Shown here: piece by piece, positions 27,425 through 36,059 of the stretch
How the letters are laid out: every line of letters begins with the position of its first letter
How positions within the stretch are numbered: the first letter of the stretch is position 1
Origin: Mesorhizobium sp. 1M-11
GTDB taxonomy: Bacteria > Pseudomonadota > Alphaproteobacteria > Rhizobiales > Rhizobiaceae
Direction of reading: 5' to 3'
Length of the DNA stretch: 64,000 nucleotides
NCBI RefSeq assembly: GCF_001303895.1
Contig: NZ_LJSD01000062.1
Span: 1-64,000 of the forward strand
Made by a program: the position numbers and the translations under genes
The notes under the pieces: generated by a model
Databases searched by the model: none
The model's input: only the letters and a program-made list of their open reading frames with translations
Told to the model about the DNA's origin: nothing

Positions 27425-28828
27425 ATGTTGAGCTTTTCACGCCCCGGACAGACGATCGCAAGGACCGCGCGTACGCTGGCGACACTGGCGCTCGGCGCTG
27501 CCATCGCTGTCACCGGCACTGTCGGCGCCCTCGCCCAGAACGTGCCGGTCGTGCGCGATGCCGAGATCGAAGCGCTGGTGCGTGACTATGCCATGCCGAT
27601 CTTCAAGGCGGCCGGCCTTTCCAATGCCCGCATCCAGATCGTGCTGGTTAACGACCCGAGCTTCAACGCCTTTGTCGCCGGCCGCCGTGTTTTCATCAAC
27701 ACCGGTACGCTGATGCAGGCCGAGACGCCGAACGAGGTAATCGGCGTTCTGGCGCACGAAACCGGACACATCGCAGGTGGCCACCAGCAAAGGCTGCGAG
27801 AGCAGTTGGAACGCGCCAAGACTATGGCCATCGTCGCCGGCCTGCTCGGCGCCGGCGCCCTGGTGGCGGGTGCAGCCAGCAACAGCAAGGGGCTTGCGGG
27901 CGCCGGCATGGGGCTCGCCACCGGAGGCACCGAGTTGGCGCAGCGTTCACTGCTCGCCTATCAACGCGGCGAGGAAATGACGGCGGACCGTTCAGCCATC
28001 ACCTATCTCAATGCCACCGGCCAGTCGGGTGCCGGCATGCTGAAGACCTTCCAGCGGTTCCAGAGCGCGCTGTCGCTGTCAGGCGCACGCGTCGACCCTT
28101 ACCGTGTCAGCCACCCGATGCCGCAGGAACGTATCTCGAACCTGCAGGACCTTGTCAGCAAGAGCCCCTATCTCGACGCCAAGGACCCAGCTTCTTTGCA
28201 GCAGCGCCACAACATGATGCGCGTCAAGATAGCCGCCTTCACGCAAGGTCAGGCGGCGACGTCGCGACTTCTGCGCAAGAATCCCGATCCGGTTGCCGTT
28301 CAGTATGGCGAAGCGATCTCGAATTATCTCAACGGCAATCCGAGCTCGGCGCTTGCCAAGACCGACGCGATGATCAAATCCCAACCCAAGAACCCCTATC
28401 TCCAGGAGTTGCGCGGCGACATCCTGATGAAGATCAACAAACCAAAGGAAGCGGCCTCCACTTACGCCAAGGCAGTCAAGCTCGATCCAGCGAAATCGGG
28501 ACTTCTTTCCGTCTCCTATGGCCAGGCACTGCTTGCCCAGCGCACGCCGGAAACCTTGAAACAGGCTATCACGCAAATCTCCAACGGCCTCGAGCGCGAC
28601 CGCGAGAATGCGGGCGGCTACCGCTTCCTGGCGCAGGCTTATGGCGAGCTTGGCGATATCGGCAAGGCCGAGCTGGCGACCGCCGAAGGTTATTATTACC
28701 AAGGCGCCACCAAGGACGCCAAGATCTTCGCCATGCGTGCGCAGAAACTGCTGAAACCCGGTGAACCGGCCTGGGTGCGCGCTCAGGACATCATCGGCGC
28801 CAAGGCGCCGACCAAGAAATCGAACTGA
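27425..28828 (+). CDS. Periplasmic M48 metalloprotease with TPR repeats (BepA-like)
   Basis: A 467-residue exported zinc protease like BepA/YfgC, which monitors outer-membrane protein assembly. Signal peptide (about 14-38, TLALGAAIAVTG ... ALAQ), zinc motif HETGH at residues 111-115 and a third-ligand Glu in RGEEMTADR (about 181-189). A glycine/alanine-rich hydrophobic segment (about 134-172) separates them. The C-terminal half (about 290-450) is made of TPR-like helical pairs (EAISNYLNGNPSSALAKTDA, YLQELRGDILMK). ATG 27425 has a weak ribosome-binding site. The DsbA-like gene follows 61 nt later and may be co-transcribed: both act on envelope protein quality. Confidence 0.9.
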   Translation: MLSFSRPGQTIARTARTLATLALGAAIAVTGTVGALAQNVPVVRDAEIEALVRDYAMPIFKAAGLSNARIQIVLVNDPSFNAFVAGRRVFINTGTLMQAETPNEVIGVLAHETGHIAGGHQQRLREQLERAKTMAIVAGLLGAGALVAGAASNSKGLAGAGMGLATGGTELAQRSLLAYQRGEEMTADRSAITYLNATGQSGAGMLKTFQRFQSALSLSGARVDPYRVSHPMPQERISNLQDLVSKSPYLDAKDPASLQQRHNMMRVKIAAFTQGQAATSRLLRKNPDPVAVQYGEAISNYLNGNPSSALAKTDAMIKSQPKNPYLQELRGDILMKINKPKEAASTYAKAVKLDPAKSGLLSVSYGQALLAQRTPETLKQAITQISNGLERDRENAGGYRFLAQAYGELGDIGKAELATAEGYYYQGATKDAKIFAMRAQKLLKPGEPAWVRAQDIIGAKAPTKKSN

Positions 28829-28889
28829 AGACGGCAAGACGGCGGAGATCATCCCAGCCGCAGCCCATGACAGGCAAAGGAAGACGACC

Positions 28890-29660
28890 ATGAACAAGGC
28901 CTATCTGCTCAGCACCGCCGGAGCGGTCATCGCCTTCGCCGCCGTCACCTTCGGCTTCACGGCTGGCGATACTCGTCCGGCGCTTGCCGATACCAAGCTC
29001 GACCGTGCCCAGGTCGAGGAGATCGTGCGCGACTACCTTCTGAAGAACCCGGAAATCCTGCTCGAGGTGCAGGATGCCCTGGAGACCAAGCAGAAGGAGG
29101 AGCAGAAGCTCGCCGCTACCGGCGTCATCAAGGAAAACAAGGACGAGATCTTCAACGCCTCCTACGACACCGTCGTCGGCAATCCCAAGGGCAAGATCAC
29201 GATCGTCGAGTTCTATGATTACAATTGCGGCTTCTGCAAACGCGCCATGACGGACATGGCGGAACTCACCAAGGCCAATCCCGATCTGCGCTTCGTTTTG
29301 AAGGAATTCCCGATCCTTGGACCGGACTCCCAGAAGGCGCATGTCGTCTCGCAGGCGTTCCAGAAGCTGATGCCCGAGAAGGCGGGCGAGTTCCATCTCG
29401 AACTGCTGGGCGGTCAGACCCGTGCTACCGAGGACACCGCCATCAAGATCGCGCTGCAGCTCGGCGCCGACGAGGCGAAGCTGCGCGAGGCGATGAAGGA
29501 TCCGGCAATCATGGAGCGCTTCGCCAAGACCTACGACCTCGCCAACAAGCTTGCCATTACCGGAACCCCCTCTTACGTCATCGGCAATGAGGTGGTGTTC
29601 GGCGCACTTGGCGCGGATGTTCTGACCGAAAAGATCAAAGCCGCGAAGCCCACGCTTTAA
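28890..29660 (+). CDS. Exported DsbA-family thiol:disulfide protein (Com1/ScsC-like)
   Basis: A 256-residue periplasmic thioredoxin-fold protein. Signal segment about 5-34 (AGAVIAFAAVTFGF ... ALAD), an N-terminal helical region (about 36-95; LLKNPEILLEVQDAL, found in the dimerising Com1/ScsC type), then the thioredoxin domain with active site CGFC at 113-116 (EFYDYNCGFCKR) and the cis-Pro loop TGTPSYV (about 229-235). It probably oxidises or isomerises disulfides of exported proteins. AAAGGAAG precedes ATG 28890. It follows the BepA-like protease gene closely. Confidence 0.92.
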   Translation: MNKAYLLSTAGAVIAFAAVTFGFTAGDTRPALADTKLDRAQVEEIVRDYLLKNPEILLEVQDALETKQKEEQKLAATGVIKENKDEIFNASYDTVVGNPKGKITIVEFYDYNCGFCKRAMTDMAELTKANPDLRFVLKEFPILGPDSQKAHVVSQAFQKLMPEKAGEFHLELLGGQTRATEDTAIKIALQLGADEAKLREAMKDPAIMERFAKTYDLANKLAITGTPSYVIGNEVVFGALGADVLTEKIKAAKPTL

Positions 29661-29678
29661 GCTTCCCGGAAACCGAAT

Positions 29679-29705
29679 GCCGGACTTGACCAGGTCAAGC
29701 CCGGC
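29679..29705. repeat. Near-perfect palindrome between the DsbA-like gene and aroQ
   Basis: GCCGGACTTGACC and GGTCAAGCCCGGC are inverted with 12 of 13 pairs matching. There is no T-run, so it is either a weak terminator or a short palindromic repeat unit. Confidence 0.5.
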
Positions 29706-29822
29706 AAACCGGCGCTGTGGACAGGCCAAGAACGCACTTGCGCTCTTTTCGCGGCCGGTTATGCCCATTATAGAGGTCCGGCGCCCCGGCAATGTTCGGC
29801 GCGGGGATAAAGGTAGCCATTT

Positions 29823-30257
29823 TTGAAAACGGTTTTCGTCCTCAACGGTCCCAACCTCAATATGCTCGGCAAGCGCGAGCCGTCGATCTATGGCGACAAG
29901 ACGCTGGACGACATCGCGGCCGACTGTGTGAAGGCAGGCAAGGATCTGGGGCTGACTGTGGATTTCCGTCAGTCGAACCATGAGGGCCATCTGGTCGACT
30001 GGATCCAGGAAGCGGGCGAGGCCGCTGCTGGCGTCATCATCAATGCCGGCGCCTACACCCACACCTCAATCGCTATCCACGACGCCATCCGGGGTGTCGC
30101 CCCGTTGCCGGTCGTGGAAGTGCATCTTTCCAACATCCACGCGCGCGAGCCGTTCCGACATGTGTCGCGGATCGCACCGCACGCCGTGGGCATGATCTGC
30201 GGCTTCGGGCCGCTTGGCTACACGCTGGCGCTGCAGGCGCTCGCCGCCCGCATCTGA
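29823..30257 (+). CDS. aroQ: 3-Dehydroquinate dehydratase, type II
   Basis: A 144-residue type II dehydroquinase, third step of the shikimate pathway, acting as a dodecamer in the cytoplasm. Family motifs: LNGPNLNMLGKREPSIYG (residues 6-23, with catalytic Arg and Tyr), RQSNHEGHLVDWI (about 49-61), INAGAYTHTSIA (about 73-84, with the catalytic loop) and EVHLSNIHAREPFR (about 98-111). The start is TTG at 29823 (AAAGGTAG upstream); no ATG is available before the first conserved motif. First gene of aroQ-accB-accC, with 28 nt to accB, a common alphaproteobacterial arrangement. Confidence 0.94.
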   Translation: MKTVFVLNGPNLNMLGKREPSIYGDKTLDDIAADCVKAGKDLGLTVDFRQSNHEGHLVDWIQEAGEAAAGVIINAGAYTHTSIAIHDAIRGVAPLPVVEVHLSNIHAREPFRHVSRIAPHAVGMICGFGPLGYTLALQALAARI

Positions 30258-30285
30258 AATGGGCGGACAACAAGAAGGGTCGGAC

Positions 30286-30750
30286 ATGACGACGAAAAAG
30301 AACGGTGTTGACCAGCAGCTGATCCGCGATCTCGCGGGCATCCTGAACGACACCAACCTGACCGAAATCGAGGTCGAACTCGGCGATCTGAAGCTGCGTG
30401 TTTCGCGCCATGCGCCGGCTGTGCATGCGGTAGCGGCACCCGCTCCGATCATCGCTGCCGCGCCACAGGCCGCCGCAGCGACGGCGCCGGCCGCACCGAG
30501 CGCAGCGGAAGCGGCCAAGAATGCCGTGCCGTCACCGATGGTCGGCACCGCCTACCTCGCCCCCTCGCCGGACGCCAAGCAGTTCGTGGAAATCGGTCAG
30601 AAGGTGAAGGAAGGCCAGACGCTGCTGATCATCGAAGCCATGAAGACGATGAACCAGATTCCCTCGCCGCGCGCCGGCACCGTTACGGCGATCCTGGTCG
30701 AGGACGCGCAGCCGGTCGAATACGGAATGCCGCTCGTCGTGATCGAATAA
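30286..30750 (+). CDS. accB: Biotin carboxyl carrier protein of acetyl-CoA carboxylase
   Basis: A 154-residue BCCP, which carries carboxybiotin between AccC and the carboxyltransferase. An N-terminal helical part (1-42, VDQQLIRDLAGILNDTNLTE) and an Ala/Pro-rich flexible linker (about 43-80) lead into the biotinyl domain (about 81-154), with the biotinylated Lys120 in EAMKTMN and the thumb region VGTAYLAPSPDAKQF. ATG 30286 after AGAAGGG. It lies 18 nt upstream of accC. Confidence 0.96.
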   Translation: MTTKKNGVDQQLIRDLAGILNDTNLTEIEVELGDLKLRVSRHAPAVHAVAAPAPIIAAAPQAAAATAPAAPSAAEAAKNAVPSPMVGTAYLAPSPDAKQFVEIGQKVKEGQTLLIIEAMKTMNQIPSPRAGTVTAILVEDAQPVEYGMPLVVIE

Positions 30751-30768
30751 GGCGCGGGAGCGGACGGA

Positions 30769-32112
30769 ATGTTCCAGAAGATCCTCATCGCCAATCGCGG
30801 CGAAATCGCGCTTCGGGTGCTGCGCGCCTGTAAAGAGCTGGGTATCAAGACCGTTGTCGTGCACTCCACCGCCGACGCGGACGCCATGCATGTACGCCTC
30901 GCCGATGAGAGCGTGTGCATCGGCCCGCCGCCGTCGCGTGACAGCTACCTCAACATCCACCAGATCGTTGCGGCCTGCGAGATCACCGGCGCAGACGCTG
31001 TACATCCAGGCTACGGCTTCTTGTCGGAGAACGCCAAGTTCGCCGACATCCTCGCGGCCCACAACATCACCTTCATCGGCCCCTCGGGCGACCATATCCG
31101 CATCATGGGCGACAAGATCGAGGCCAAGCGCACCGCCAAGCGCCTTGGCATTCCGGTCGTGCCAGGCTCGGACGGCGCGGTCTCCGACGAGAAGGAAGCC
31201 AAGCGCATCGCCACCGAGATCGGCTATCCGGTCATCATAAAAGCGTCGGCCGGTGGCGGCGGCCGCGGCATGAAGGTAGCACGCACCGAAGACGATCTCG
31301 AGGTGGCGCTCGCCACCGCTAGGTCGGAAGCGGGAGCGGCCTTCGGTGACGACGCGGTCTATATCGAGAAATATCTCGAAAAGCCGCGCCACATCGAACT
31401 GCAGGTGTTCGGCGACGGTGCCGGCAGGGGCGTGCATTTCGGCGAACGCGACTGTTCGCTGCAGCGCCGCCACCAGAAGGTGTGGGAAGAGGCCAACTCC
31501 CCTGCCCTCAATGAGGAAGAACGTGCCCGCATTGGCGGCATCTGCGCCAACGCTGTCGCCGATCTAGGCTATTCGGGTGCCGGCACGATCGAATTCCTCT
31601 ACGAGAACGGCGAATTCTACTTCATCGAGATGAACACGCGCCTCCAGGTGGAGCATCCGGTAACAGAAGCCATCACCGGCATCGACCTTGTGCACGAGCA
31701 GATCCGTGTCGCGTCGGGCGGCGGACTTTCGGTGCGGCAGGAAGACATCAAATTCAACGGCCATGCCATTGAATGCCGTATCAATGCCGAGGACCCGCGC
31801 AACTTCACACCGTCCCCGGGCACGATCACACATTTCCACACGCCCGGCGGGCTTGGCATCCGCGTCGATTCCGGCGTTTATTCCGGCTATCGCATCCCGC
31901 CCTATTACGACAGCCTGATCGGCAAGCTGATCGTGCACGGGCGCAACCGCGTGGAATGCATGATGCGCCTGCGTCGGGCGCTCGACGAATTCGTCGTCGA
32001 CGGCATCAACACCACACTGCCGCTGTTCCGCGATCTCGTCGGCAACCCCGACATCGCCAATGGCGACTACGACATCCACTGGCTGGAAAAATATCTGGCC
32101 AAGACGGAGTGA
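30769..32112 (+). CDS. accC: Biotin carboxylase subunit of acetyl-CoA carboxylase
   Basis: A 447-residue ATP-grasp enzyme that carboxylates the biotin of AccB, the first half of malonyl-CoA formation. It begins with ILIANRGEIALRVLRA, has the glycine-rich ATP loop SAGGGGRGMK (about 160-169), HIELQVFGD (about 209-217), FGERDCSLQRRHQK (about 224-237) and the catalytic MNTRLQVEHPVTE (about 289-301). Length and motifs are those of the standard AccC. ATG 30769 with GCGGGAG upstream. Co-transcribed with accB. Confidence 0.97.
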   Translation: MFQKILIANRGEIALRVLRACKELGIKTVVVHSTADADAMHVRLADESVCIGPPPSRDSYLNIHQIVAACEITGADAVHPGYGFLSENAKFADILAAHNITFIGPSGDHIRIMGDKIEAKRTAKRLGIPVVPGSDGAVSDEKEAKRIATEIGYPVIIKASAGGGGRGMKVARTEDDLEVALATARSEAGAAFGDDAVYIEKYLEKPRHIELQVFGDGAGRGVHFGERDCSLQRRHQKVWEEANSPALNEEERARIGGICANAVADLGYSGAGTIEFLYENGEFYFIEMNTRLQVEHPVTEAITGIDLVHEQIRVASGGGLSVRQEDIKFNGHAIECRINAEDPRNFTPSPGTITHFHTPGGLGIRVDSGVYSGYRIPPYYDSLIGKLIVHGRNRVECMMRLRRALDEFVVDGINTTLPLFRDLVGNPDIANGDYDIHWLEKYLAKTE

Positions 32113-32204
32113 AAGGCAGTGCGTCCTTCGAGGTTCGCTCTGGGGACGCACCGATAGAGCGGCTGCAGTTGAGATGGAATCCTGGCTCTATCCCTTTGTT
32201 TTGT

Positions 32205-32249
32205 CGCATGATCTTATCCGAAAAGCCTGCAACTTTTCGGGATCGTGCC
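32205..32249. repeat. Palindromic intergenic repeat, family 3, copy 1
   Basis: GCATGATC, a TTAT bulge, then CCGAAAAG; a short loop; then CTTTTCGG followed by GATCGTGC, forming a long interrupted stem. A copy of the same design is at 58980-59024. It sits between accC and aat and overlaps a possible GTG start of aat at 32245. Confidence 0.75.
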
Positions 32250-32265
32250 TGAGCATAACATTGAG

Positions 32266-32892
32266 ATGACCCGCCCTTTCGCACCCGGCTATCGCATCCC
32301 GACCGACCTTCTGCTCAAGGCCTACGCCTCGGGAGTCTTTCCGATGGCCGAGAGCGCGGACGATCCGGAAGTATTCTGGGTGCGGCCGGAAAAGCGCGGC
32401 ATCATCCCGCTCGATGGCTTCCATGTTCCCAAGAGCCTTGCCAAGACGATCCGCAAGGCCCCCTTCGATATTCGTTTCGACCATGATATCGCGGCAACCA
32501 TCGACGGCTGCGCCGAACAGAGGCAAGAGCGCCAGTCGACCTGGATCAACGCGCCGATCCGCGAAGCTTATCTGCAACTAGCCCGGATGAGCCATTGCCA
32601 TTCGGTCGAAGCCTGGCAGGAAGGACGCCTCGTCGGCGGGCTCTATGGCGTGTCGCTCGGCCGTGTCTTCTTCGGCGAAAGCATGTTTTCGCGCGAGACC
32701 GATGCCTCCAAGGTCTGCCTCGTCCATCTGGTCGAGAGGCTCAAGGAGCGAGGCTTTGCCCTGCTCGACACCCAGTTCACCACCGAACATCTGAAGCGTT
32801 TCGGTGCCGTCGACGTACCGCGCGGCCGTTATGAAAAGATGCTTGCCGCCGCCCTGCAGGGTGGGGCGACATTCAACCCTGGAGCAGACTAA
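32266..32892 (+). CDS. aat: Leucyl/phenylalanyl-tRNA--protein transferase
   Basis: A 208-residue enzyme that adds Leu or Phe to N-terminal Arg/Lys of proteins, marking them for ClpS-ClpAP degradation. Family landmarks: LLKAYASGVFPMA (about 16-28), FWVRPEKRGIIPLDGFHV (about 37-54), STWINAPIREAY (about 91-102), HSVEAWQEGRLVGGLYGVSLG (about 112-132, read as HSVEAWQEG and GGLYGVSLG), FFGESMFSRETDASK and LLDTQFTTEHLKRFGA. ATG 32266 is chosen; the in-frame GTG at 32245 lies inside a palindromic repeat. The ribosome-binding site is weak. Confidence 0.92.
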   Translation: MTRPFAPGYRIPTDLLLKAYASGVFPMAESADDPEVFWVRPEKRGIIPLDGFHVPKSLAKTIRKAPFDIRFDHDIAATIDGCAEQRQERQSTWINAPIREAYLQLARMSHCHSVEAWQEGRLVGGLYGVSLGRVFFGESMFSRETDASKVCLVHLVERLKERGFALLDTQFTTEHLKRFGAVDVPRGRYEKMLAAALQGGATFNPGAD

Positions 32893-32908
32893 GAGGCGGG
32901 CGTGCCGT

Positions 32909-33586
32909 TCAGTTGGTTGGTTGTTTGCTGTCAACCTTTGCGGGCGCGCCGCTGGACGACGGCTTTGCCGCCACGGGCGCCGGCACGTCGGACTTCTGCT
33001 TGCAGCCCTTCAGCCACACGTCGTAGACGGCGTGTTCGACGGCGTTGATGCCGGGGCTTTCGGCGAACATCCATCCGGTGAATATGCGGCGAATCTTGCG
33101 GTCGAGCGTGATTTCGTCGACCTCGACGAAAGAGTCCGTCTTCGGCGCCTCGGCGCCGGGCCGCGAATAACACACGCGCGGCGTCACCTGCAGCGCGCCG
33201 AACTGCACCGTCTCGTCGATATAGACATCGAAATTGATGATGCGGCCGGTAATCTTGTCGATACCGGAAAACTCGGCGACCGGGTTGGCGACGCGTTCAA
33301 CCTTCGCCTCGGGGGCAGGCTTGTCCGGAGCAGGTTGCTTCTGAGCAGGCTGGTCACTTTGAGCCGGTTGCTGCTGGGCCGGGTCCTGCTGAGCCGGCTC
33401 CTGGGCCGGTTGTTCCTGGATAGGCTGGCCCTGGTTGTCGTCCGGCTGGATCTCGAACGGCATCTGGGACGGAGTCTCGCCCGAGGGCGGATCCCATGGC
33501 ATCTGCTGCGCGTTAGCATGAAGCGGGTAAGCAACCGCCAGCATCGCTGCCAAGGCGCCGGTCGAAAGGCGGCTGAAAGATCTCAT
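32909..33586 (-). CDS. DUF2155 domain-containing secreted protein
   Basis: A 225-residue exported protein. Signal peptide (1-26, ALAAMLAVAYPLHANA), a Pro/Gln-rich repetitive linker (about 45-90; QEQPAQEPAQQDPAQQQPAQ) and a DUF2155 domain (about 100-190) with AEFSGIDKITGRIINFDVYIDE (two steps), LQVTPRVCYSRP, RRIFTGWMFAESPGINAVEH and YDVWLKGCK. The domain is almost limited to alphaproteobacteria and its role is unknown, though it is often near NDUFA12 and aat genes as here. Lys/Pro tail at the end. It converges on aat. Confidence 0.92.
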   Translation of the reverse strand: MRSFSRLSTGALAAMLAVAYPLHANAQQMPWDPPSGETPSQMPFEIQPDDNQGQPIQEQPAQEPAQQDPAQQQPAQSDQPAQKQPAPDKPAPEAKVERVANPVAEFSGIDKITGRIINFDVYIDETVQFGALQVTPRVCYSRPGAEAPKTDSFVEVDEITLDRKIRRIFTGWMFAESPGINAVEHAVYDVWLKGCKQKSDVPAPVAAKPSSSGAPAKVDSKQPTN

Positions 33587-33696
33587 ACGGACGATCCGTC
33601 TTTGGGCAGGTGATTCTCAACGCCCAAAGGTAGAGCGTTCCAGCGAAGCGAACCAGCTAAACGGCAAATGTGGCGAGAACCCGAACTGTTCCAGAC

Positions 33697-34095
33697 TCAG
33701 GAGCCCGGCGTCCAGGCGTCGTAATCGCCCGTCACCTGCGGGCGGTGCTGGCTGCCCAGGATCGAGCCCTTCGGGCGGTACGCCGCGGCGCTTCCGGTCA
33801 AGTTAGGCAGATGCGGCTTCTGCCACTCGCGCGGCTTGTAGGTTTCGTTCGCCGGTGCGACGTCGACCCGATGATGGATCCAGCCGTGCCAGCCAGGGGG
33901 AATAGCCGAAGCTTCCGACTTTCCGGCATAGATCACCCAACGGCGTGTCTGCCCGTCGGAATTGATGCCACCTTCGTAATAGATGTTGCCGAATTCGTCC
34001 TGGCCGACTTTCTTGCCATGGCGCCAGGTATGGAAACGCGTGCCCAGCGTCTGGCCGTTCCACCAGGTGAAAAACTGCGTCAGAAAGCCTGCCAT
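33697..34095 (-). CDS. NDUFA12-family NADH:ubiquinone oxidoreductase protein
   Basis: A 132-residue homologue of the mitochondrial Complex I accessory subunit NDUFA12 (B17.2), present in alphaproteobacterial Complex I. Signatures: FLTQFFTWWNGQTLGTRF (about 4-21), GQDEFGNIYYEGG (about 31-43), RRWVIYAG (about 51-58), IPPGWHGWIHHRVD (about 65-78) and the C-terminal proline-rich KPHLPNLTGSAAAYRPKGS. ATG 34095 follows AGGACC; an extension of 20 codons upstream is rejected. It lies upstream of, and on the same strand as, the DUF2155 gene, but 110 nt separate them. Confidence 0.93.
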   Translation of the reverse strand: MAGFLTQFFTWWNGQTLGTRFHTWRHGKKVGQDEFGNIYYEGGINSDGQTRRWVIYAGKSEASAIPPGWHGWIHHRVDVAPANETYKPREWQKPHLPNLTGSAAAYRPKGSILGSQHRPQVTGDYDAWTPGS

Positions 34096-34349
34096 GCTGG
34101 TCCTCGCGGGCGTTTGCCGTTGCCTGCTTATGGCGCCCTGTCGGGCGGAAGGCAAGGGTTTAGATCGTCGCGATGAAGCGGAACTCTCCCTTCCCCTTCT
34201 CGGGGAGACAGGGAAAGCGCGCCTTCATTTCGCAACTGCTCAAATTCATCTCGCACTTGCAAAATAATTAGCCGCTCCGTATCCCTTGAGATGCCCGGCC
34301 TCCACCGGGCTATCGGACGGGCCCTGCCTGTCTGTCGAGGGAGGAAAAG

Positions 34350-35189
34350 ATGGCTTCCGATGCGACTGCGGCTGCACCCCGCGTTACGCCTGCCGTGCTG
34401 TCGGCCCGCAAGGGCGGCACGCCCATCGTCTGCCTGACCGCCTACACCTATCCCATCGCTCGCTTGCTTGACCCCCATGTCGACCTTCTGCTGGTCGGCG
34501 ACAGCGTTGCCATGGTTTTGCATGGTCACAAGACAACGCTCGGCGCGACTATGGACATGATGATCCTGCATGGCCAGGCCGTGATGCGCGGTTCGCGCCA
34601 CGCCTGCGTGGTGCTGGACATGCCGGCTGGCAGCTATGAAGAATCGCCTGCCATTGCCCTCTCCTCCGCCCAGCGCCTGATCGATGAAACCGGCTGCGAC
34701 GCCGTGAAGCTGGAAGGCGGTGTCGACGTGGAAACGCAGATCGCCGCCATTGTCAGTGCCGGCATCCCGGTCATGGGTCATATCGGGCTGCAGCCGCAAT
34801 CGGTTGAGAAGGACGGCGGCTATAAGATCAAGGGCAGTACCGATGCAGCAACCGCGTCACTCCTGGCCGATGCCGAGGCTGTCGAACGGGCTGGCGCCTT
34901 CTCGATGGTTGTCGAAGGCACAATGGAACCGGTGGCAGCCGAGATCACTCGACGGGCAGCGATCCCGACCATCGGCATCGGCGCCAGTGCAGCCTGCGAC
35001 GGGCAGATCCTCGTCATCGACGATGCGATCGGCCTGACCGTCGACCGGGTGCCGAAATTCGTCAAGGAATATGCCCGCCTGCGCGACATTGTGGCCGAGG
35101 CAGCCGCCCGCTATGCCGCGGAGGTGCACGCGCGTCGCTTCCCCGGCCCCGAACATGTCTTTCAACCGAAGGGCACAAAAGAATCATGA
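34350..35189 (+). CDS. panB: 3-Methyl-2-oxobutanoate hydroxymethyltransferase (ketopantoate hydroxymethyltransferase)
   Basis: A 279-residue TIM-barrel enzyme that makes ketopantoate from ketoisovalerate and methylene-tetrahydrofolate, the first step of pantothenate synthesis. Motifs: CLTAYTYPIARLLD (about 28-41), LLVGDSVAMVLHGHKTTLG (about 47-65, with metal-ligand Asp), VKLEGG (about 117-122), GHIGLQPQSV (about 139-148) and SMVVEGTMEP (about 187-196, catalytic Glu), IGIGASAACDGQ. ATG 34350 after GGGAGG. Its TGA overlaps the panC ATG by four bases, so the two are translationally coupled. Confidence 0.97.
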   Translation: MASDATAAAPRVTPAVLSARKGGTPIVCLTAYTYPIARLLDPHVDLLLVGDSVAMVLHGHKTTLGATMDMMILHGQAVMRGSRHACVVLDMPAGSYEESPAIALSSAQRLIDETGCDAVKLEGGVDVETQIAAIVSAGIPVMGHIGLQPQSVEKDGGYKIKGSTDAATASLLADAEAVERAGAFSMVVEGTMEPVAAEITRRAAIPTIGIGASAACDGQILVIDDAIGLTVDRVPKFVKEYARLRDIVAEAAARYAAEVHARRFPGPEHVFQPKGTKES

Positions 35190-36037
35190 AACGCCCACAA
35201 GTTGTTGAAACCGTTTCCGATCTTCGCGCCGTCGTGCGGGAGTGGCGCAAGCAGGGCCTGAGCGTCGCCATGGTACCAACCATGGGCGCCCTGCATGATG
35301 GTCACGTCTCGCTTATGCGCATTGGGCTCGAGCGCGCCGACCGCTGCGTGGTGTCGATCTTCGTCAACCCGACACAGTTCGCGCCAACCGAGGACCTCGA
35401 TAAATATCCGCGTCAGCTCGCAGCTGACCTCGACCGGCTGGCGCAAGCCGGAGTGCAGCTTGCCTTCACACCAACAGCGGCGGAAATGTACCCGGAAGCC
35501 TTCGCCGCCAAGGTGACGATCGGTGGCCCCTCGGCGGGGTTGGAGACCGATTTCCGCCCGACCTTCTTCGAGGGCGTGGCCACCGTGGTAGCCAAGCTTT
35601 TCCTGCAGGCCCTCCCCGACTTGGCGATCTTCGGCGAGAAAGACTACCAGCAGCTCTGCGTGGTGAAAAAGCTCTGCCGCGATCTGGATATTCCTGTCGA
35701 GATTGTCGGCGCACCGACGGTGCGCGACGCCGAAGGCCTCGCCATGTCCTCACGCAACGCCTATCTCTCGCCGGACGAACTTGCTCAGGCACGAGAGCTC
35801 AACAAAATTCTCCGTCATGCCGCGCAGGCCCTTCATCTCGGCGCCGATGCGCAACAGACGCTGGACGAAGCCCGCCGGCAAATCCTCGCAGCCGGCTTTG
35901 GTAGCGTCGACTATGTCGAGGCGCGCGAAAGTGACACGCTTGCCCGCTGGCGACGCGACCGAGAAGGTCGCATCCTGGTGGCCGCTCGTCTCGGTGCCAC
36001 CCGGCTGATCGACAATGTCGAAATCGTACGCAGCTGA
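35186..36037 (+). CDS. panC: Pantoate--beta-alanine ligase
   Basis: A 283-residue adenylate-forming ligase that joins pantoate and beta-alanine to give pantothenate. It shows the nucleotidyltransferase HxGH-type site PTMGALHDGHVSLM (about 31-44), SIFVNPTQFAPTEDL (about 57-71), YPRQLAADLDRL, FFEGVATVVAKLF (about 129-141), FGEKDYQQL (about 151-159) and MSSRNAYLSPDE (about 188-199, KMSKS-like). Coupled to panB by an ATGA overlap. Confidence 0.97.
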   Translation: MKRPQVVETVSDLRAVVREWRKQGLSVAMVPTMGALHDGHVSLMRIGLERADRCVVSIFVNPTQFAPTEDLDKYPRQLAADLDRLAQAGVQLAFTPTAAEMYPEAFAAKVTIGGPSAGLETDFRPTFFEGVATVVAKLFLQALPDLAIFGEKDYQQLCVVKKLCRDLDIPVEIVGAPTVRDAEGLAMSSRNAYLSPDELAQARELNKILRHAAQALHLGADAQQTLDEARRQILAAGFGSVDYVEARESDTLARWRRDREGRILVAARLGATRLIDNVEIVRS

Positions 36038-36059
36038 GTGCGTTACCCAATCCAGGCCA

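Noticed and set aside
33630..33665. GAGCGTTCCAGCGAAGCGAACC resembling rhizobial repeat fragments; also GGAAC-N14-CGTT on the minus strand before the DUF2155 gene
   Set aside because: The repeat-like word is too short to call, and a 14-nt spacer is outside the EcfG range of 16-17.
34180..34262. Inverted CTCTCCCTTCCCC/GGGGAGA-like sequence upstream of panB
   Set aside because: Imperfect and without T-run; not enough to call a terminator or a repeat with a second copy in the window.
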